23,619 nucleotides of DNA from Asterionellopsis glacialis (Eukaryota > Bacillariophyta > Plagiogrammaphyceae > Rhaphoneidales > Asterionellopsidaceae), in assembly GCA_014885115.2 (NCBI GenBank), contig WKLE02002080.1, positions 1-23,619 of the forward strand, in the 5' to 3' direction. Below are positions 9,395 through 19,753 of this stretch, piece after piece. Within the stretch, counting starts at the first letter, position 1; the number at the start of each line of letters is the position of its first letter. The notes below the pieces were generated by a model. That model ran no database searches, was not told where the DNA came from, and was given only the letters and a program-made list of their open reading frames with translations. A program made the position numbers and the translations under genes.

Positions 9395-10737
9395 GCTTCC
9401 TTTCATGATTCCGGTAAGGAGAACTACAGTTTTAAAACAAAATTATAACACGCACTATGGTATTAGATGGAATGTTTGCATATCAATGTATTTTGAAACT
9501 TTCTTAACATGATCATGAAAGCTTCTTTAAAATTTGTTGTTGTTGCTCCCATACTTGTGGACTTTATTCGGAAGGTAAATATTTTGAACAGGTTTAATGG
9601 GAAGTAGGTTTTCACTTGCCAACACTTTTCACTTTTGAAAAAGATTCACCGACATTGTTGATGTTCCTTTTATTTATTTTTTAAATTTTGTTGTGGTTCT
9701 TTTGAAATTGCTCCCTTCTCCATCGTTTAATTGCAAATTGCAAAGGTCTGTACATTCTGTAGTGGGGATTCTTCGAAACTGAAAGGGACAGCCAAAATTT
9801 GAATGTTATTCCTTGTATTCTCACAACTTTACTTTGCACGGGGAAGATAGCTTGAAGAGAGAATACGAAAAATGTTTTATCAATACCAAGGAAGAGAAGT
9901 TTGTGTCCCACTAAAAAAAATGTGAGAACAATCGAAACGCGCCATCGTGTCAGGCGCATGCAAACAACGGCGGACAGCTCACACGAGCGTGCCGTACGTA
10001 CCTGTTATGAAAAAAAAAGATCTTGCTAATTTTCGTACAAAGTGCTCTATTCAATGTTGCAAACTACTACCATGTTTTGTACCTTGGACTATCTGAGTGA
10101 ACTAATAAAAAAGTATGAAAATAGAATGTTGAAAAGTTCTCATCAAAAATTCAAAATATTTTGTACAGTACTGGTTCTGTAGGTTCCTACGAAGTAACTG
10201 GTACATTATGTTGAATCTAGAAGCAATATCTGAAGACACGTCATGCTCACGAGCGCACGTACGTTTTATTGGTTTGTTGAAGACGCGACACTCCTAAAAG
10301 GTACACAGGATCGGAAGTATTTGCGCCGAAAAGAAACTCGCAGCTGCTAGAGTCCGCGACAGTTGACACGATCCTGAAGAACCCGGATATGCTTTCTCTT
10401 CAATTTGTTCTAAACTCCAAAGATACGCGAAAGGCGAAAGTCAACAACCAATTTAGCAAAGCACCCCGTTGTTCAACCTTTGTGTCACAAATAAGTTTCG
10501 ACTATTGTAAGTCTCCCTCCTGGAATGTTGACGAGAACAATGCTACGTATGAGAGGCATAGACAATGGCCTAGGCCTACATAGGATTGATATGACGAATC
10601 GATTCGTCAAGTCGGTATTCGTGTCAATGACAATGGATTATTTTAATCGAAGAAGTTTCTCTCCAATATTATGAACGAACTGTTTCTCACTTACCTCTCC
10701 TTTTCACGCATTCTAGGTCAAACAATACACATTTAAA
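9395..10737. promoter_or_regulatory. Intergenic region upstream of the FCP gene
   Basis: This 1.34-kb spacer holds the TIMELESS 3' UTR and the FCP promoter. A 92-codon minus-strand frame (9681-9959) starts with a hydrophobic stretch but shows no family features. Two related GC-rich blocks containing CACGAG and ending in GTACGT lie about 270 bp apart (about 9978-10001 and 10246-10264). ACTGGTA words cluster near 10165-10205. The proximal 170 bp contain the palindromes GGCCTAGGCC (10567-10576) and TGACGAATCGATTCGTCA (10592-10609). No clear TATA box is visible near the FCP start. Confidence 0.5.
10592..10609. promoter_or_regulatory. Perfect 18-bp palindrome 129 bp before the FCP start codon
   Basis: TGACGAATCGATTCGTCA is identical to its own reverse complement. 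The outer TGACG/CGTCA half-sites resemble the TGACGT/ACGTCA core bound by bZIP factors, which in diatoms is known from CO2/light-responsive promoters. The symmetry is seen directly; the regulatory role is inferred from the position and half-sites. Confidence 0.4.
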
Positions 10738-11499
10738 ATGAAGCTTGCTGTTTTCGCCTCTCTTTTGGCTGGTGCCGCCGCCTTTGCCCCGGCCAAGAAT
10801 GCCGCCAAGACAACTGCCATGTCTGAAACCAAGGCTGATCTTGAGGCTCTTGCCGAGAAACTTAACCCCCAAGTTGGTTTCTACGATCCTTTGAACCTTT
10901 GCTCCGGAAACTTCTGGAACATGGGTGACGAAGCTACCATTGGTTTCCTCCGTCAATCCGAAATCAAGCACGGCCGTATTGCTATGTTTGCCTTCGTTGG
11001 ATACATTGTCCAATCCAATGTCCACTTCCCCTGGCCTCAAACTTTGGCCGGTGCAGCACACCCCTCCACCGACCTTTCCCCTGAAGCACAATGGGATGCC
11101 GTCCCCGTTGGTGCCAAGTGGCAAATCTTCGCCGTCATCGCTGCCCTTGAACTTTGGGACGAATGTGGTGGCGGAGACTTGCCTCACTACACCAAGGGCC
11201 GCAAGCCTGGTCAATACCCCACCTTCAAGCCTTTCCGTGATGCTGTCCACCCTGTCTTCGACCTTTACGATCCCTTTGGCTTCAACTCCAAGATGTCCGA
11301 AGAGACCAAGGAAAAGCGTCTTCGTGCTGAAATCAACAACGGACGTCTTGCCCAACTTGGTATCTTCGGCTTCCTCTGTGCTGACAAAATCCCCGGTTCC
11401 GTTCCCGCCCTTAACGGAATTGCCATCCCTTACTCTGGAGACCCAATGGTTCCTTTCGAGGGACAATTCACCTACCTTGAAGGAAACCCCTTCCAGTAA
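10738..11499 (+). CDS. Fucoxanthin-chlorophyll a/c light-harvesting protein (FCP/LHC), 253 aa
   Basis: Antenna protein of the thylakoid membrane that binds chlorophyll a/c and fucoxanthin and passes excitation energy to the photosystems. The start MKLAVFASLLAGAAAFAP gives a signal peptide cleaved between Ala15 and Phe16, the textbook ASAFAP plastid presequence. Three LHC helices are visible. Helix 1 is around residues 68-93 with EIKHGRIAMFAF (Glu75, His78, Arg80 as pigment and salt-bridge residues). Helix 2 is around 127-142 (KWQIFAVIAALELWDE). Helix 3 is around 195-213 with EINNGRLAQLGIFGF (Glu198, Arg203). The signature YDPFGFNSKMSEE precedes helix 3. The FCP subfamily was not assigned. Codon use is strongly biased to C-ending codons (GCC, ACC, TTC, CTT), unlike its AT-rich neighbours, as expected for high expression. 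It is a single exon, and the upstream region carries an 18-bp palindrome. Confidence 0.96.
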   Translation: MKLAVFASLLAGAAAFAPAKNAAKTTAMSETKADLEALAEKLNPQVGFYDPLNLCSGNFWNMGDEATIGFLRQSEIKHGRIAMFAFVGYIVQSNVHFPWPQTLAGAAHPSTDLSPEAQWDAVPVGAKWQIFAVIAALELWDECGGGDLPHYTKGRKPGQYPTFKPFRDAVHPVFDLYDPFGFNSKMSEETKEKRLRAEINNGRLAQLGIFGFLCADKIPGSVPALNGIAIPYSGDPMVPFEGQFTYLEGNPFQ

Positions 11500-12561
11500 A
11501 TTGTTTGCAACAGGATTCTCCAATTAGACTAAGCTAGCTGGATTGAGTCCACATAACTTTCTTTGGATACAAAATATCTTACATAGATTTTATTTGAATC
11601 ATGGTCCAGATGAAAAGTGATTTTGAATCATCAGAAGGTTTGGATAGCAATATAACCATACCTTTAAACATAGACAAGATTTGCATACGAAGATTCTCTT
11701 GTTTTGTGTTTCATATTATCTTTCTTTTTCCTTGCAGTAGGTAGGTACTATTCCCGGTTCAAACCATGTTGTCTTGAAAGCCTTCATGAGGTAAAGTGTA
11801 GATTCATGCTCGCCGATGTCGAGTACTGGTCAACGTCAGCACCGCGACTGCTTGAGGTCCTGTCGAACGACTAATTCGACTACATTTTTATGTAGGTTCA
11901 AGCTCCAGTTAGGATTTGAGTGAGGAGACTAGACTGATACCAGTTCCTACAGACTTTAGCTTGTTTCACTATTATTTTTTTCTAGTTTTTGATTGGCAGG
12001 GATACAATCGATACAACACCTTTTCTAGAGATGAAAAAAGTGTGTTACAAATGATAATATCAAATAGTAAACAAGTATCATGATATAATGCTCAAGGCAA
12101 AAATGGTAGCTTGCACTGCGATTCAGCTGACATGAAAACATGCCGTTTATGTCTTAGAGTAACTTTAGGAAAGCACTCGCAAATTTCATGCCTGTCGAAC
12201 TGCTAAAAATATCACAATGTCTACTTCATAACCAGGCTCTGGAATTCAAAAGGGCGTGTTCTTCTTTTCGCCTCATTAGCGACGATACTAGATGGTGGAG
12301 CCAAGTAAAGGGCTTTCAAACAGAACGCTTTCAGGGGGATTGAAAGAAGGCGTGAAGCTTGCAAACACAAGATGAGTCAAGTAAAACTGTAAAGTAGCAG
12401 CAGGAAAACATTAGTTTGGTCTTGTTTCAGCGAAGCTAGCTTAAGAGATGGGGAGAATAGACTCCATATTCAGTAGAAATGAACCTCCTTCGTGCAACCT
12501 TTCTGATCTAATACAGAGCGAGGGTGCTTCGGATAAGATACGATAACAAACAAAAGCTTTT
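11500..12561. other. Convergent 3' intergenic region
   Basis: This spacer lies between the FCP stop and the PPR-SMR stop on the opposite strand and should hold both 3' UTRs. I looked for tRNA genes because GGTTCAA-type words occur near 11756 and 11894, but no matching arms or A box are present. I found no open frame with family features. A TACCAGT word lies near 11938. Confidence 0.45.
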
Positions 12562-15500
12562 TTATGAGCCAAGGGATTTTGCAATCATCTGCTTGAGGCG
12601 ACTACCAGAAGAAAAGTTTTTCAGTACATCTGCAATCGCCAGTAGTCGTGCACCTTTCTGCTCGCGCTGATGCTTTAGCCAGGCGTTGATATCACTTGCA
12701 GGCACCCGCAAAGCTCCCATGTTGCCAGGAACGGATACAGTGCTTAAAGGGGGGTAGAATTCTTCTAGAAGCATCCTTTGAACCTCCGGTCTCAGAACCT
12801 AGAGTTGGTGGTAATATTTAAAAAGATGCCCAAGCAACAGTGAAACAATTCAAAAAATTAGTATGCATATGCAAGAAGGTTTATTCCAGCATTAGTCCTT
12901 TAAATGCAGACACAACTTACCGGTCTTAAGTTCTGTGCTGAGTTCCTGCCCCTTCCTGTGACAATAATCATGTCAGTCTCCCACAACTTTCCTTGCATGC
13001 TGGGATCACTTTCTTGGACTTTGCTCCAACTGGCAGACTGAACCTGTTGTTGCAGAGCAACGCGAACAGCAGAATGGGCAAAAGCAGTATTCATCCCGTG
13101 AAGATCAACTGTTAGAGATGTGTCGTCATCTTCAGATTGAGTTGCCAATTCAAAAGGTAAATGACCTTTGGAAACACCTGCCACGAAGAGTTCATCTGCA
13201 TCTTCGTATAACCCGTTGTTGTGGAGGATCGTTATCGCTCCTACAAAAAGAATTTGCTCGTAGGAGATTTCTCCGTCGACTGTTCCTCCTGTTCTACCAC
13301 CTTGTGGTGGAGGCACCTGAATGACACGAGATAGCAAGGTACTAACCTCGCTCCCTCGGCCACGGGCAGCCAAAATGCGAAATGCTGAGAGAACTGCTTC
13401 TTTCCTTGGACGTCTGCCACTCCAATCGATCCAGTCATCAATAGCACGAACTGACCAGGCATATTGACTTCTGATCTCAAAGCAAAGCACTGCGGAAGTT
13501 AATGAACGAGCCAACCGCTCATACTCACGAGAAAGATATTCTCCATTAGTTTCACTTTCCATACTTGGATTCGTAGCTTCAAGGTATGGTCGCAAAAATT
13601 GAAGAGTACCTAAGCAAACTTTCCAGTGACCACATTTCGAAGCAGCGATCATCAATAGTTTCCAATCTTCTCCTTTCATTCCTACACCACTTCGGTACAC
13701 ATTATTCTTTGGTTGAGTATTCAATAGCTGTGAAATCATATCGAAGGCATCATCTGACGAGGGTGACGACAACATGAGAGAAGAATTCGACGCGAGATAA
13801 GATGACAAAGTTGTTATTTCAGTGTGTGTTTCCTCGATCTCTGACGTGGATGAAGCATCATCAGAAATCAAATGCAATCTTGATGAAAGACTTTGAATGT
13901 CATCAACAAACCAAAGTGCAGCTGTCACATTTCCCCTGCTCGCGCACAATTTCAATAAATTTCGATGAAGGCCCGGAAGACGACGTAGGGCATTGTTGGC
14001 AGATGCTGTCGTGAGCCGAGAAAATAATTGCAAGTCATCTCCTGCAGAGGTTTGTACTTCTTGTTTGACAGCAATTTCATGAATTTTCTGTAGCATCTTC
14101 CGGCTTTCATGCCATAAACCCGCAGAGCTACAAGCCTTTGCTACAGTAGACAGCAGATATGGATCGGGATTTTCCAAAGATTGGACAATGTCAAAAGCGC
14201 TTTGAGCTCTAGCCATAGAAATTTGTCGATTTTCGTTTTGATGCAATGACTTTGTCTTTTTGTACGAGCTCTTTTTCAGCTTCATTCTTTTTCGGAGATG
14301 TTTGGCTTCCAAAGCAGCATTGTCAAGGGCTAGGCGGCTATACGCTAGTGCGATTTCTTGTAACGTCCTAGGACTAGGACCGAGTCCATTACTTCTCATC
14401 ATTTCGAGCACCCCGAGGGCTGTTTCGATATCATTCTCTGCCAAGCAACTGGTAATGGCTACAGTGTAGTGTTTCATTCCAATATGTATGTTTGAAGGCT
14501 TTGGCAATACGAGATCAAGGTTGATGTTAGTATCTTGGAAAAAGTCATCCCCTATTAAAGATACTTTATCATGAACCATCATTTCTAGTAGATTCAATAT
14601 GCATTGACTTCGTCCATTTTTAGCCAGTGCAGTCATTATGTAAATGACATCTTCCGAGTCGAGTTGACAACTACCCTCTTGAACCATTTTAAGTAATGTT
14701 GTTGTAAAAGTATCAAATTGACCTTTTCCAGTTAGTTCTGAGAGAGCTGCACTAAAGACAAATTTCATTCCATCGGATGCTGCGGGACCCTTCAACCTTT
14801 TCATTGCCTTTTGTTTGGTGTCTTTGATTTCGTCAATTGCCATGTCAAGTAGAGGGAGCAGGTTATCACAATTTTTATTACTTCCGCTCCCCCAGTGATG
14901 ACGTTGCGCACGACAAGCAGCTACAACTGAATTTCTGTATGTAATTGCATCACGAGGGATATCCAACTCTTTCATTTCCTGGAGCAATCCCATTATAGTA
15001 TCGTTATCTTTGTTACTAGCAGCGGAAGTATCAGTAGCAGACCATTGTGAATCCATTACGCCTTTGCTGTCTCGAAATTCACAAATCAATTGCCCCTCTC
15101 TATCCACGACATCAGTGGCTGTGGAGGGGTCGTCACCTTTTCCTGGTACTACTCCACCTGTAGGGTCCAGTGCAGCAAGAACAGTGTTGTAACTGACAGT
15201 GTCAGGTTTAGTATCCAAACCTTGGTTATGATCTTGTTTCATTTGTTCTAATAATGTCAGTGCCATTTGACTCCTTGTTTTTTTATTCTCATTACCACCA
15301 CCTTCACTTTCATGTAGATACTTCTTTTTACGATACTGATGTTGGGCTTTGGTATCATACGTCGGGTCGACGCATGCTGCAAGTGCTGCATTGTAAACCC
15401 ATGTATTGGGTGCTTCTCCCAAGCTATCTACAACGTCACCGGCAGTAGGGTGACTATTATTTCGCATTTGCTCAAGTATATACAGTGCCTCGTCACATGC

Positions 15501-16970
15501 ATTACATCTTGCACATGCTGAAATTGTGGATGCATATGTATAAACGTTGGGTTTGGGTAAAGTCCATTCTTTGTGTTCATTTTTATCTAGAGTCGTACTC
15601 CTTTTTTTATTTTGTTGTTCATTCATTGCATTTAACAATGCTACAGCTGCTTTCCATTGATACCCTTTTTCAAATGTAGACACGATCATGGTACATGTGA
15701 CAACATCAGGTGATAGTCCTTGCGATTTCATCCTTTCTAACAATGCCATCGCAATATTGGCACCATGATGCTTTACTTGCCGTTGACGTCGTTGTTCTTG
15801 TTGCTTTTGTTGAACAGGATGTGGGAATATTTGTGATGCACGTTCATTTAATTTGAGTGCTGCTGCATATGCGTGATTATTCAGGTGTTTAGGGTCAAAC
15901 GTGTTTAAAATCTCGATTGCTTCATTCCATTGCCAGCATGGAGACGTTGGCAATGGCTGAGGAGAAGAATCTGTGGATGATGTTCCTATTGTTTCTGTTG
16001 ACCTTTCTGAAGAGGAAGATGTTGCTGTAATATTATTCTTTGATTCTGGCATTGGTACAACGGGAGCTTGGTCCAGTTCAATCGATTTTTCTAAGATATG
16101 AAGTAATGTACTAGCTGTGTAGGAATCACAGATGATTTGTCCTCTTTGTTGTTCTTGATGATATAAATCAAGTGATGCTCTTATTTTAGACCGACTTGCC
16201 AATGCACGTATCATTGTGTTTAATTCAAATGCTGTAAAGGATGAATCAAAGATTTGTTCTGGTGTTGTCAGACTTTCGCCATAGTTGTGCGAAACATTGG
16301 TGTCATTGCAGTAGTATGTAGTCCATAATTGTCGTATTTTAGATGCATTTGCTTTTGTACGTGACAATGCATCAACAGCTTCACCAACCAACCGTGGAGG
16401 TAATTTTATTTGCAAAGATTTGGTAGCTACAGATGTCACAGTCTCCATAATTTGAAAGATTAATCGAAAATCCCCTGCACGTCCAGCTGCTCGAAGAGCC
16501 TGTATTGTACTTTCACTAATTGCATCCACAAATGATTGAGGAGGAGGGGTAATGGTAGCTGTCGTCATAGTCGTTGTTGTTTTCATTGAATCACAGGTTA
16601 CGCCACCAGGAAGTAGTGAATTGTTTCCTTCAAGAAATGCTAAATAGGAACGAATTGAAGCTGTACTTCGAGATGACCGAATATCAGCACCAAAGGATAC
16701 AATTTGTGCCGTTGGGACGGACCAATCGCAATCATTGTGAATTCCACGATGGTCAATATTATTGTTGCTGTGAAAGGGTGCTGACGAAGCGCGCGAAAAA
16801 TATTGGAAGCCATCACACCTTCGAGAAGGATCTCTCATTCTTCTATCCCAAGCACCAATGTGTTGCTGCCGCCTTTGTACGACAAATCCATTCACTTCTG
16901 ATGATTTCGTGAAAATGATCACCAAAATGTATGCCGTCAAAGACCGTTGTACATTTCCAACCCAATTCAT
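12562..16970 (-). CDS. Plastid-targeted PPR-SMR protein, two exons, 1428 aa
   Basis: Exon 1 is 16970-12921 and exon 2 is 12798-12562. The intron (12920-12799, 122 bp) runs GTAAGT to CTAG, and splicing at phase 0 joins NLRP to VLRPEVQRMLLEEF. Without splicing, translation would end six codons later inside the SMR domain. The first ATG is at 16970; the frame extends eight codons further only through a GTG. Residues 1-28 form a signal peptide (AYILVIIFTKSSEVNG) before Phe29, suggesting plastid import. Degenerate PPR helices include PDVVTCTMIVSTFEKG (about 421), PNVYTYASTISAC (about 474), PNTWVYNAALAAC (about 521), PDTVSYNTVLAAL (about 589), RDAITYRNSVVAAC (about 673) and HYTVAITSC (about 834). 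The C-terminal SMR domain has VDLHG (1288-1292), TGRGR (1338-1342) and, across the intron, the conserved FYPPLSTVSVPGNMGALRV. In plants, PPR-SMR proteins act in organelle RNA processing and retrograde signalling. The target RNA here is unknown. Confidence 0.88.
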
Positions 16971-17548
16971 GATTTTTTTAAGATAGATATACACTGGTGG
17001 ATATAGGTGCGAGCGTTAAGAAAAAAGAAATTTGTAATGGCAACAAGCAGCAAACACTGATGTTCCTGTCATCTGACAGAACAGCAACAACAGCACAGAA
17101 CAAAATGGGTGTTTTTGATGGTTCCTGATTTTTGATGGAGGTCGGCGGTCAGTTGTTGCTACTTTTTGAACGTTTGTTCGTGGCGATAACACACAACGAA
17201 GGGATGACAGACGTACGTTGCTTATTAGGACTACATAAATTGACACACGGGGACAATCATTCCCATTTGGCAAAACTATCAGACAAAGATGTACGAAGAA
17301 ATTATTTGTATAATTTACTTCGAGTCGAGGAAATCGTATGCGTACGTTTCCTTCTCCCTCATTTCTTTTTTTTTTCTGTCTCTTCCCCCCTACTACTGTC
17401 ACCTGTCACATCATCATCAACATCTGTCAGCATGATGTGTCTCAACAAGGGTAGCGTCCGGGTTGGAGGCAGGGAAAGACGACCACAGCATCTACGGATC
17501 CAGGTACAAGGAGGAATTGACATTCCCTCTATTTGCGCAAATTAAAAG
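16971..17548. promoter_or_regulatory. Head-to-head intergenic region of two plastid-protein genes
   Basis: This 578-bp spacer must hold the promoters and leaders of the PPR-SMR gene (minus) and the lumenal thioredoxin gene (plus). A 137-codon plus-strand frame (17132-17545) ends 3 bp before the thioredoxin ATG. Its composition is mixed and no family is recognisable. It could be a chance frame or an upstream frame in the leader. The antisense frame (17016-17402) is equally unremarkable. Confidence 0.4.
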
Positions 17549-18464
17549 ATGAATATCTTTAGTCCAACGATGCGTCATATTTTGGGTTTATTTATGATTT
17601 TACCATCTACAATAACCGCATTTAATGGCCAGAAACCATCATCCTTTCGTCAGACGCACACTATAGCATCAATGTCGAAAAATCCATTTGGACTCACTGG
17701 GGTAGCTACATCCGCATTAAAACAGACTTATTTTGAAGACGAACAAGAACAGGAAGATTCTAATGCTGATTCATCAACAGCTATGAGCAGAAGAAATCTT
17801 CTTTTGACAACAGCATCAACTACTGCTGCAGCTGCTTTCTTAGCAGCATCTCCAATAGTTGATATTGCGAATGCTGCACCACCCATGTCCATTATAGCCG
17901 AAGAGCTTGGATACTTTCCGGTAACAAACAAACAAGGAGAAACAGTGTATATTCCAAAGCGTGTCAAACGGGAGTCTTCTAAGCAAGCCATTGAATTAGC
18001 TCAATACTTGAAAAAGGTACGAAATACGAAATACTCCCATATCATCAGTTTGAGAAAGTAAACTGAGGGTTTGCTTCTATTTTGAATATAATGTCTATTT
18101 TCCCTAATGCTTGTTGTATTTATTTATATTTTTTGCTACAAAGAGTGGAGCGGTTATGTATGGTGCCTATTGGTGTCCTCATTGCGCACGACAAAAAGAA
18201 CTCTTTGGAAAAGAAGCATGGGATACTGTACAGTATGTAGAATGCTCACCAAAGGGGTACGGGGCAAATGCGAATCTTTGCATGTCTCAAGATGTCGATG
18301 GATACCCAACATGGGTGTTTCCAAAAAATGCTGAAAAAGATAGAGTTTTAAGCGGCGAAGCTTCCTTGGAAGCCTTGGCAAAAGTATCTAAATTTCCTGG
18401 ACAATTCATAGACTCCTTGGAAGAAAATGTACCTCCACTCTTGGGATCCAATTCCTGTAAATAA
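17549..18464 (+). CDS. Thylakoid-lumen thioredoxin-like protein, LTO1/VKOR C-terminal type, two exons, 262 aa
   Basis: Exons are 17549-18016 and 18144-18464. The 127-bp intron begins GTACGA and ends AAAG, phase 0. Residues 1-24 are a signal peptide (ILGLFMILPSTITAF) cut before Phe25. Residues about 79-109 form a second, twin-arginine signal (SRRNLLL, then an Ala-rich core, then ANA). This predicts import into the plastid and then Tat transport into the thylakoid lumen. After a linker (SKQAIELAQYLKK) comes a thioredoxin fold: MYGAYWCPHC with the active-site CPHC at 167-170, YVECSPKG (Cys190), a further Cys202, GYPTWVF with the cis-proline at 211, and VLSGEASLEAL. This closely resembles the soluble domain fused to VKOR in plant LTO1 and cyanobacterial homologues, which forms disulfides in lumenal proteins. 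No VKOR membrane domain is present here, so a separately encoded partner is implied. It is divergent from the PPR-SMR gene. Confidence 0.88.
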
Positions 18465-19227
18465 AAAGTAAAACGCTTTAAAATTCACGTGATTAATCTA
18501 GGAAAATCTAATCATTCCCCTGAAAACAAGGCGGAAAAAGTTGTCACAAGTACACTCTACGCAATACCTACCCCTATGGAATTTTGTAGTTTTTAATTTG
18601 GTTTGCTTGTTTAGCGAATATGCCTCCTGTTCATGCAGGGATTGTAGTATGTTCATGTATCAAAGTTTGAATTTGTCTCCTTGGTGTAAAAAGATTGATC
18701 TGTTTAGTCTATCATTGTTGTGCCTTTTGTTGTCGGTGGGATTTTTGTTCTTCCGTCTACAGTATCATGTCTCATAATATCTTTACACACTTGGGGTATC
18801 TTATCTTCTGTCTATTCGTACACTGCATTTGGGATGATATCACGATGCCGTGTTGGCAGTAGGTTAGGTTGAATTCTAGCTGTTCTTTTTTTGTAAGAAT
18901 GGGTCAAAAGTCTACTTTTATTTTATTTCAATAAGACTCAGAGCTACAAGTTACAGATCTTTTACCGTTGTATACAAGTGCTTCTTCAAAACAAATCGTT
19001 GCGTTGCTGCGTTGCTACGTGAGAAACTAATCTTGAACCATTCTTCAAGATTGTCACATTATTTTTCGATCGATCATACATTATTTGCCGCAATATTGCT
19101 TTCTTACATATATCTTGCTTCTTGACAGCTTTCGCAAATGACTCTCCTTGCTCTTTGTCTCTTGTGTTGCTGCGTTCAAAAATTCTAAACAGCCTCCCCC
19201 TCCTTGTTAACAACAAAGTCGGACACT
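18465..19227. other. Intergenic region downstream of the thioredoxin gene
   Basis: No gene could be supported. The first part should be the thioredoxin 3' UTR. Near 18995-19020 there is a short degenerate tandem repeat (GTTGCGTTGCTGCGTTGCTA), and GTTGCTGCGTT recurs near 19165. A 76-codon minus-strand frame (18986-19216) is basic and unremarkable. Confidence 0.4.
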
Positions 19228-19511
19228 ATGGCGGGCAAGTACGGGACCACCCTGCTCAAATGGATGTTTTACAACATGTGGGATACTGACCTTCCCCGTT
19301 GATCCACAAACTTTGATCCTTTCGAGATCTTCGAAGGAAACTACCCCGATGCTTCTGGGTACTACCCCGGTGAGATGCATTACAGGGACCCTATATCAGA
19401 CCCGATAATACTGACACTGGTATTATGGAGGAGATGCTAGAATGCAAGGCTATTGAAGCTAACCCCAAGTCTGGTCCTCGGTGCAATGGCTCCAATGGAT
19501 GCAAAAACTAA
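19228..19511 (+). pseudogene. Broken reading frame of unknown family
   Basis: From an ATG at 19228 the frame reads MAGKYGTTLLKWMFYNMW and then meets a TGA at 19300-19302. It continues in the same frame as STNFDPFEIFEG, then YYPGEMHYRDP to about 19395. It then shifts register and continues from about 19398 as RPDNTDTGIMEEMLECKAIE to a TAA at 19509. The segment is GC-richer, with C-ending codons (TAC, GAC, AAC, CCC), unlike the surrounding DNA and closer to the FCP gene. This suggests it once was a real coding sequence. I do not recognise the family. It could be a decayed host gene copy, a captured fragment in a mobile element, or a live gene with sequence errors. Confidence 0.45.
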
Positions 19512-19753
19512 ATCAATCTTTTGCTTTAGTAAAAAATTCCTTGAAAACGCCAACTGCATCCATATATCGAAAGGGATTAAACAATCTAGGTAATGAATAT
19601 CTCTCATTGCATTTTTTGGGGAATATGCTGCTGGTACTTGCATCGACAGAGAACTCCTTACTAACTTATCGGTTAGAAATGCTCCTCAATGACTTCAAAA
19701 CTAAATAGCTTTCGGCTTTTTCTGCAAAAGAACCCTTGATACTTTTAACATGT
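19512..19753. other. Short spacer before the Nudix gene 3' end
   Basis: This spacer lies between the broken frame and the Nudix stop on the opposite strand. A 75-codon plus-strand frame (19481-19708) overlaps the end of the broken frame in another register. It shows nothing recognisable and is not called. Confidence 0.35.

Noticed and set aside
9681..9959. 92-codon minus-strand frame with a hydrophobic N-terminus
   Set aside because: No family features, and it lies in an AT-rich spacer where frames of this length occur by chance.
10687..11523. 278-codon open frame antisense to the FCP gene
   Set aside because: It mirrors the strong C-ending codon bias of the FCP gene. The sense frame has clear LHC helices and a plastid presequence; the antisense product has none.
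11750..11910. Possible tRNA B-box words (GGTTCAAACC, GGTTCAAGCTCC)
   Set aside because: No A box, no acceptor or anticodon stem, and the bases flanking the supposed T loop do not pair.
16971..16994. Eight extra codons before the PPR-SMR ATG
   Set aside because: They begin with GTG; the first ATG (16970) gives a proper signal peptide.
17132..17545. 137-codon frame just before the thioredoxin gene as a separate gene
   Set aside because: It starts at TTG, lacks family features and lies wholly in the divergent spacer. It is mentioned only as a possible upstream frame.
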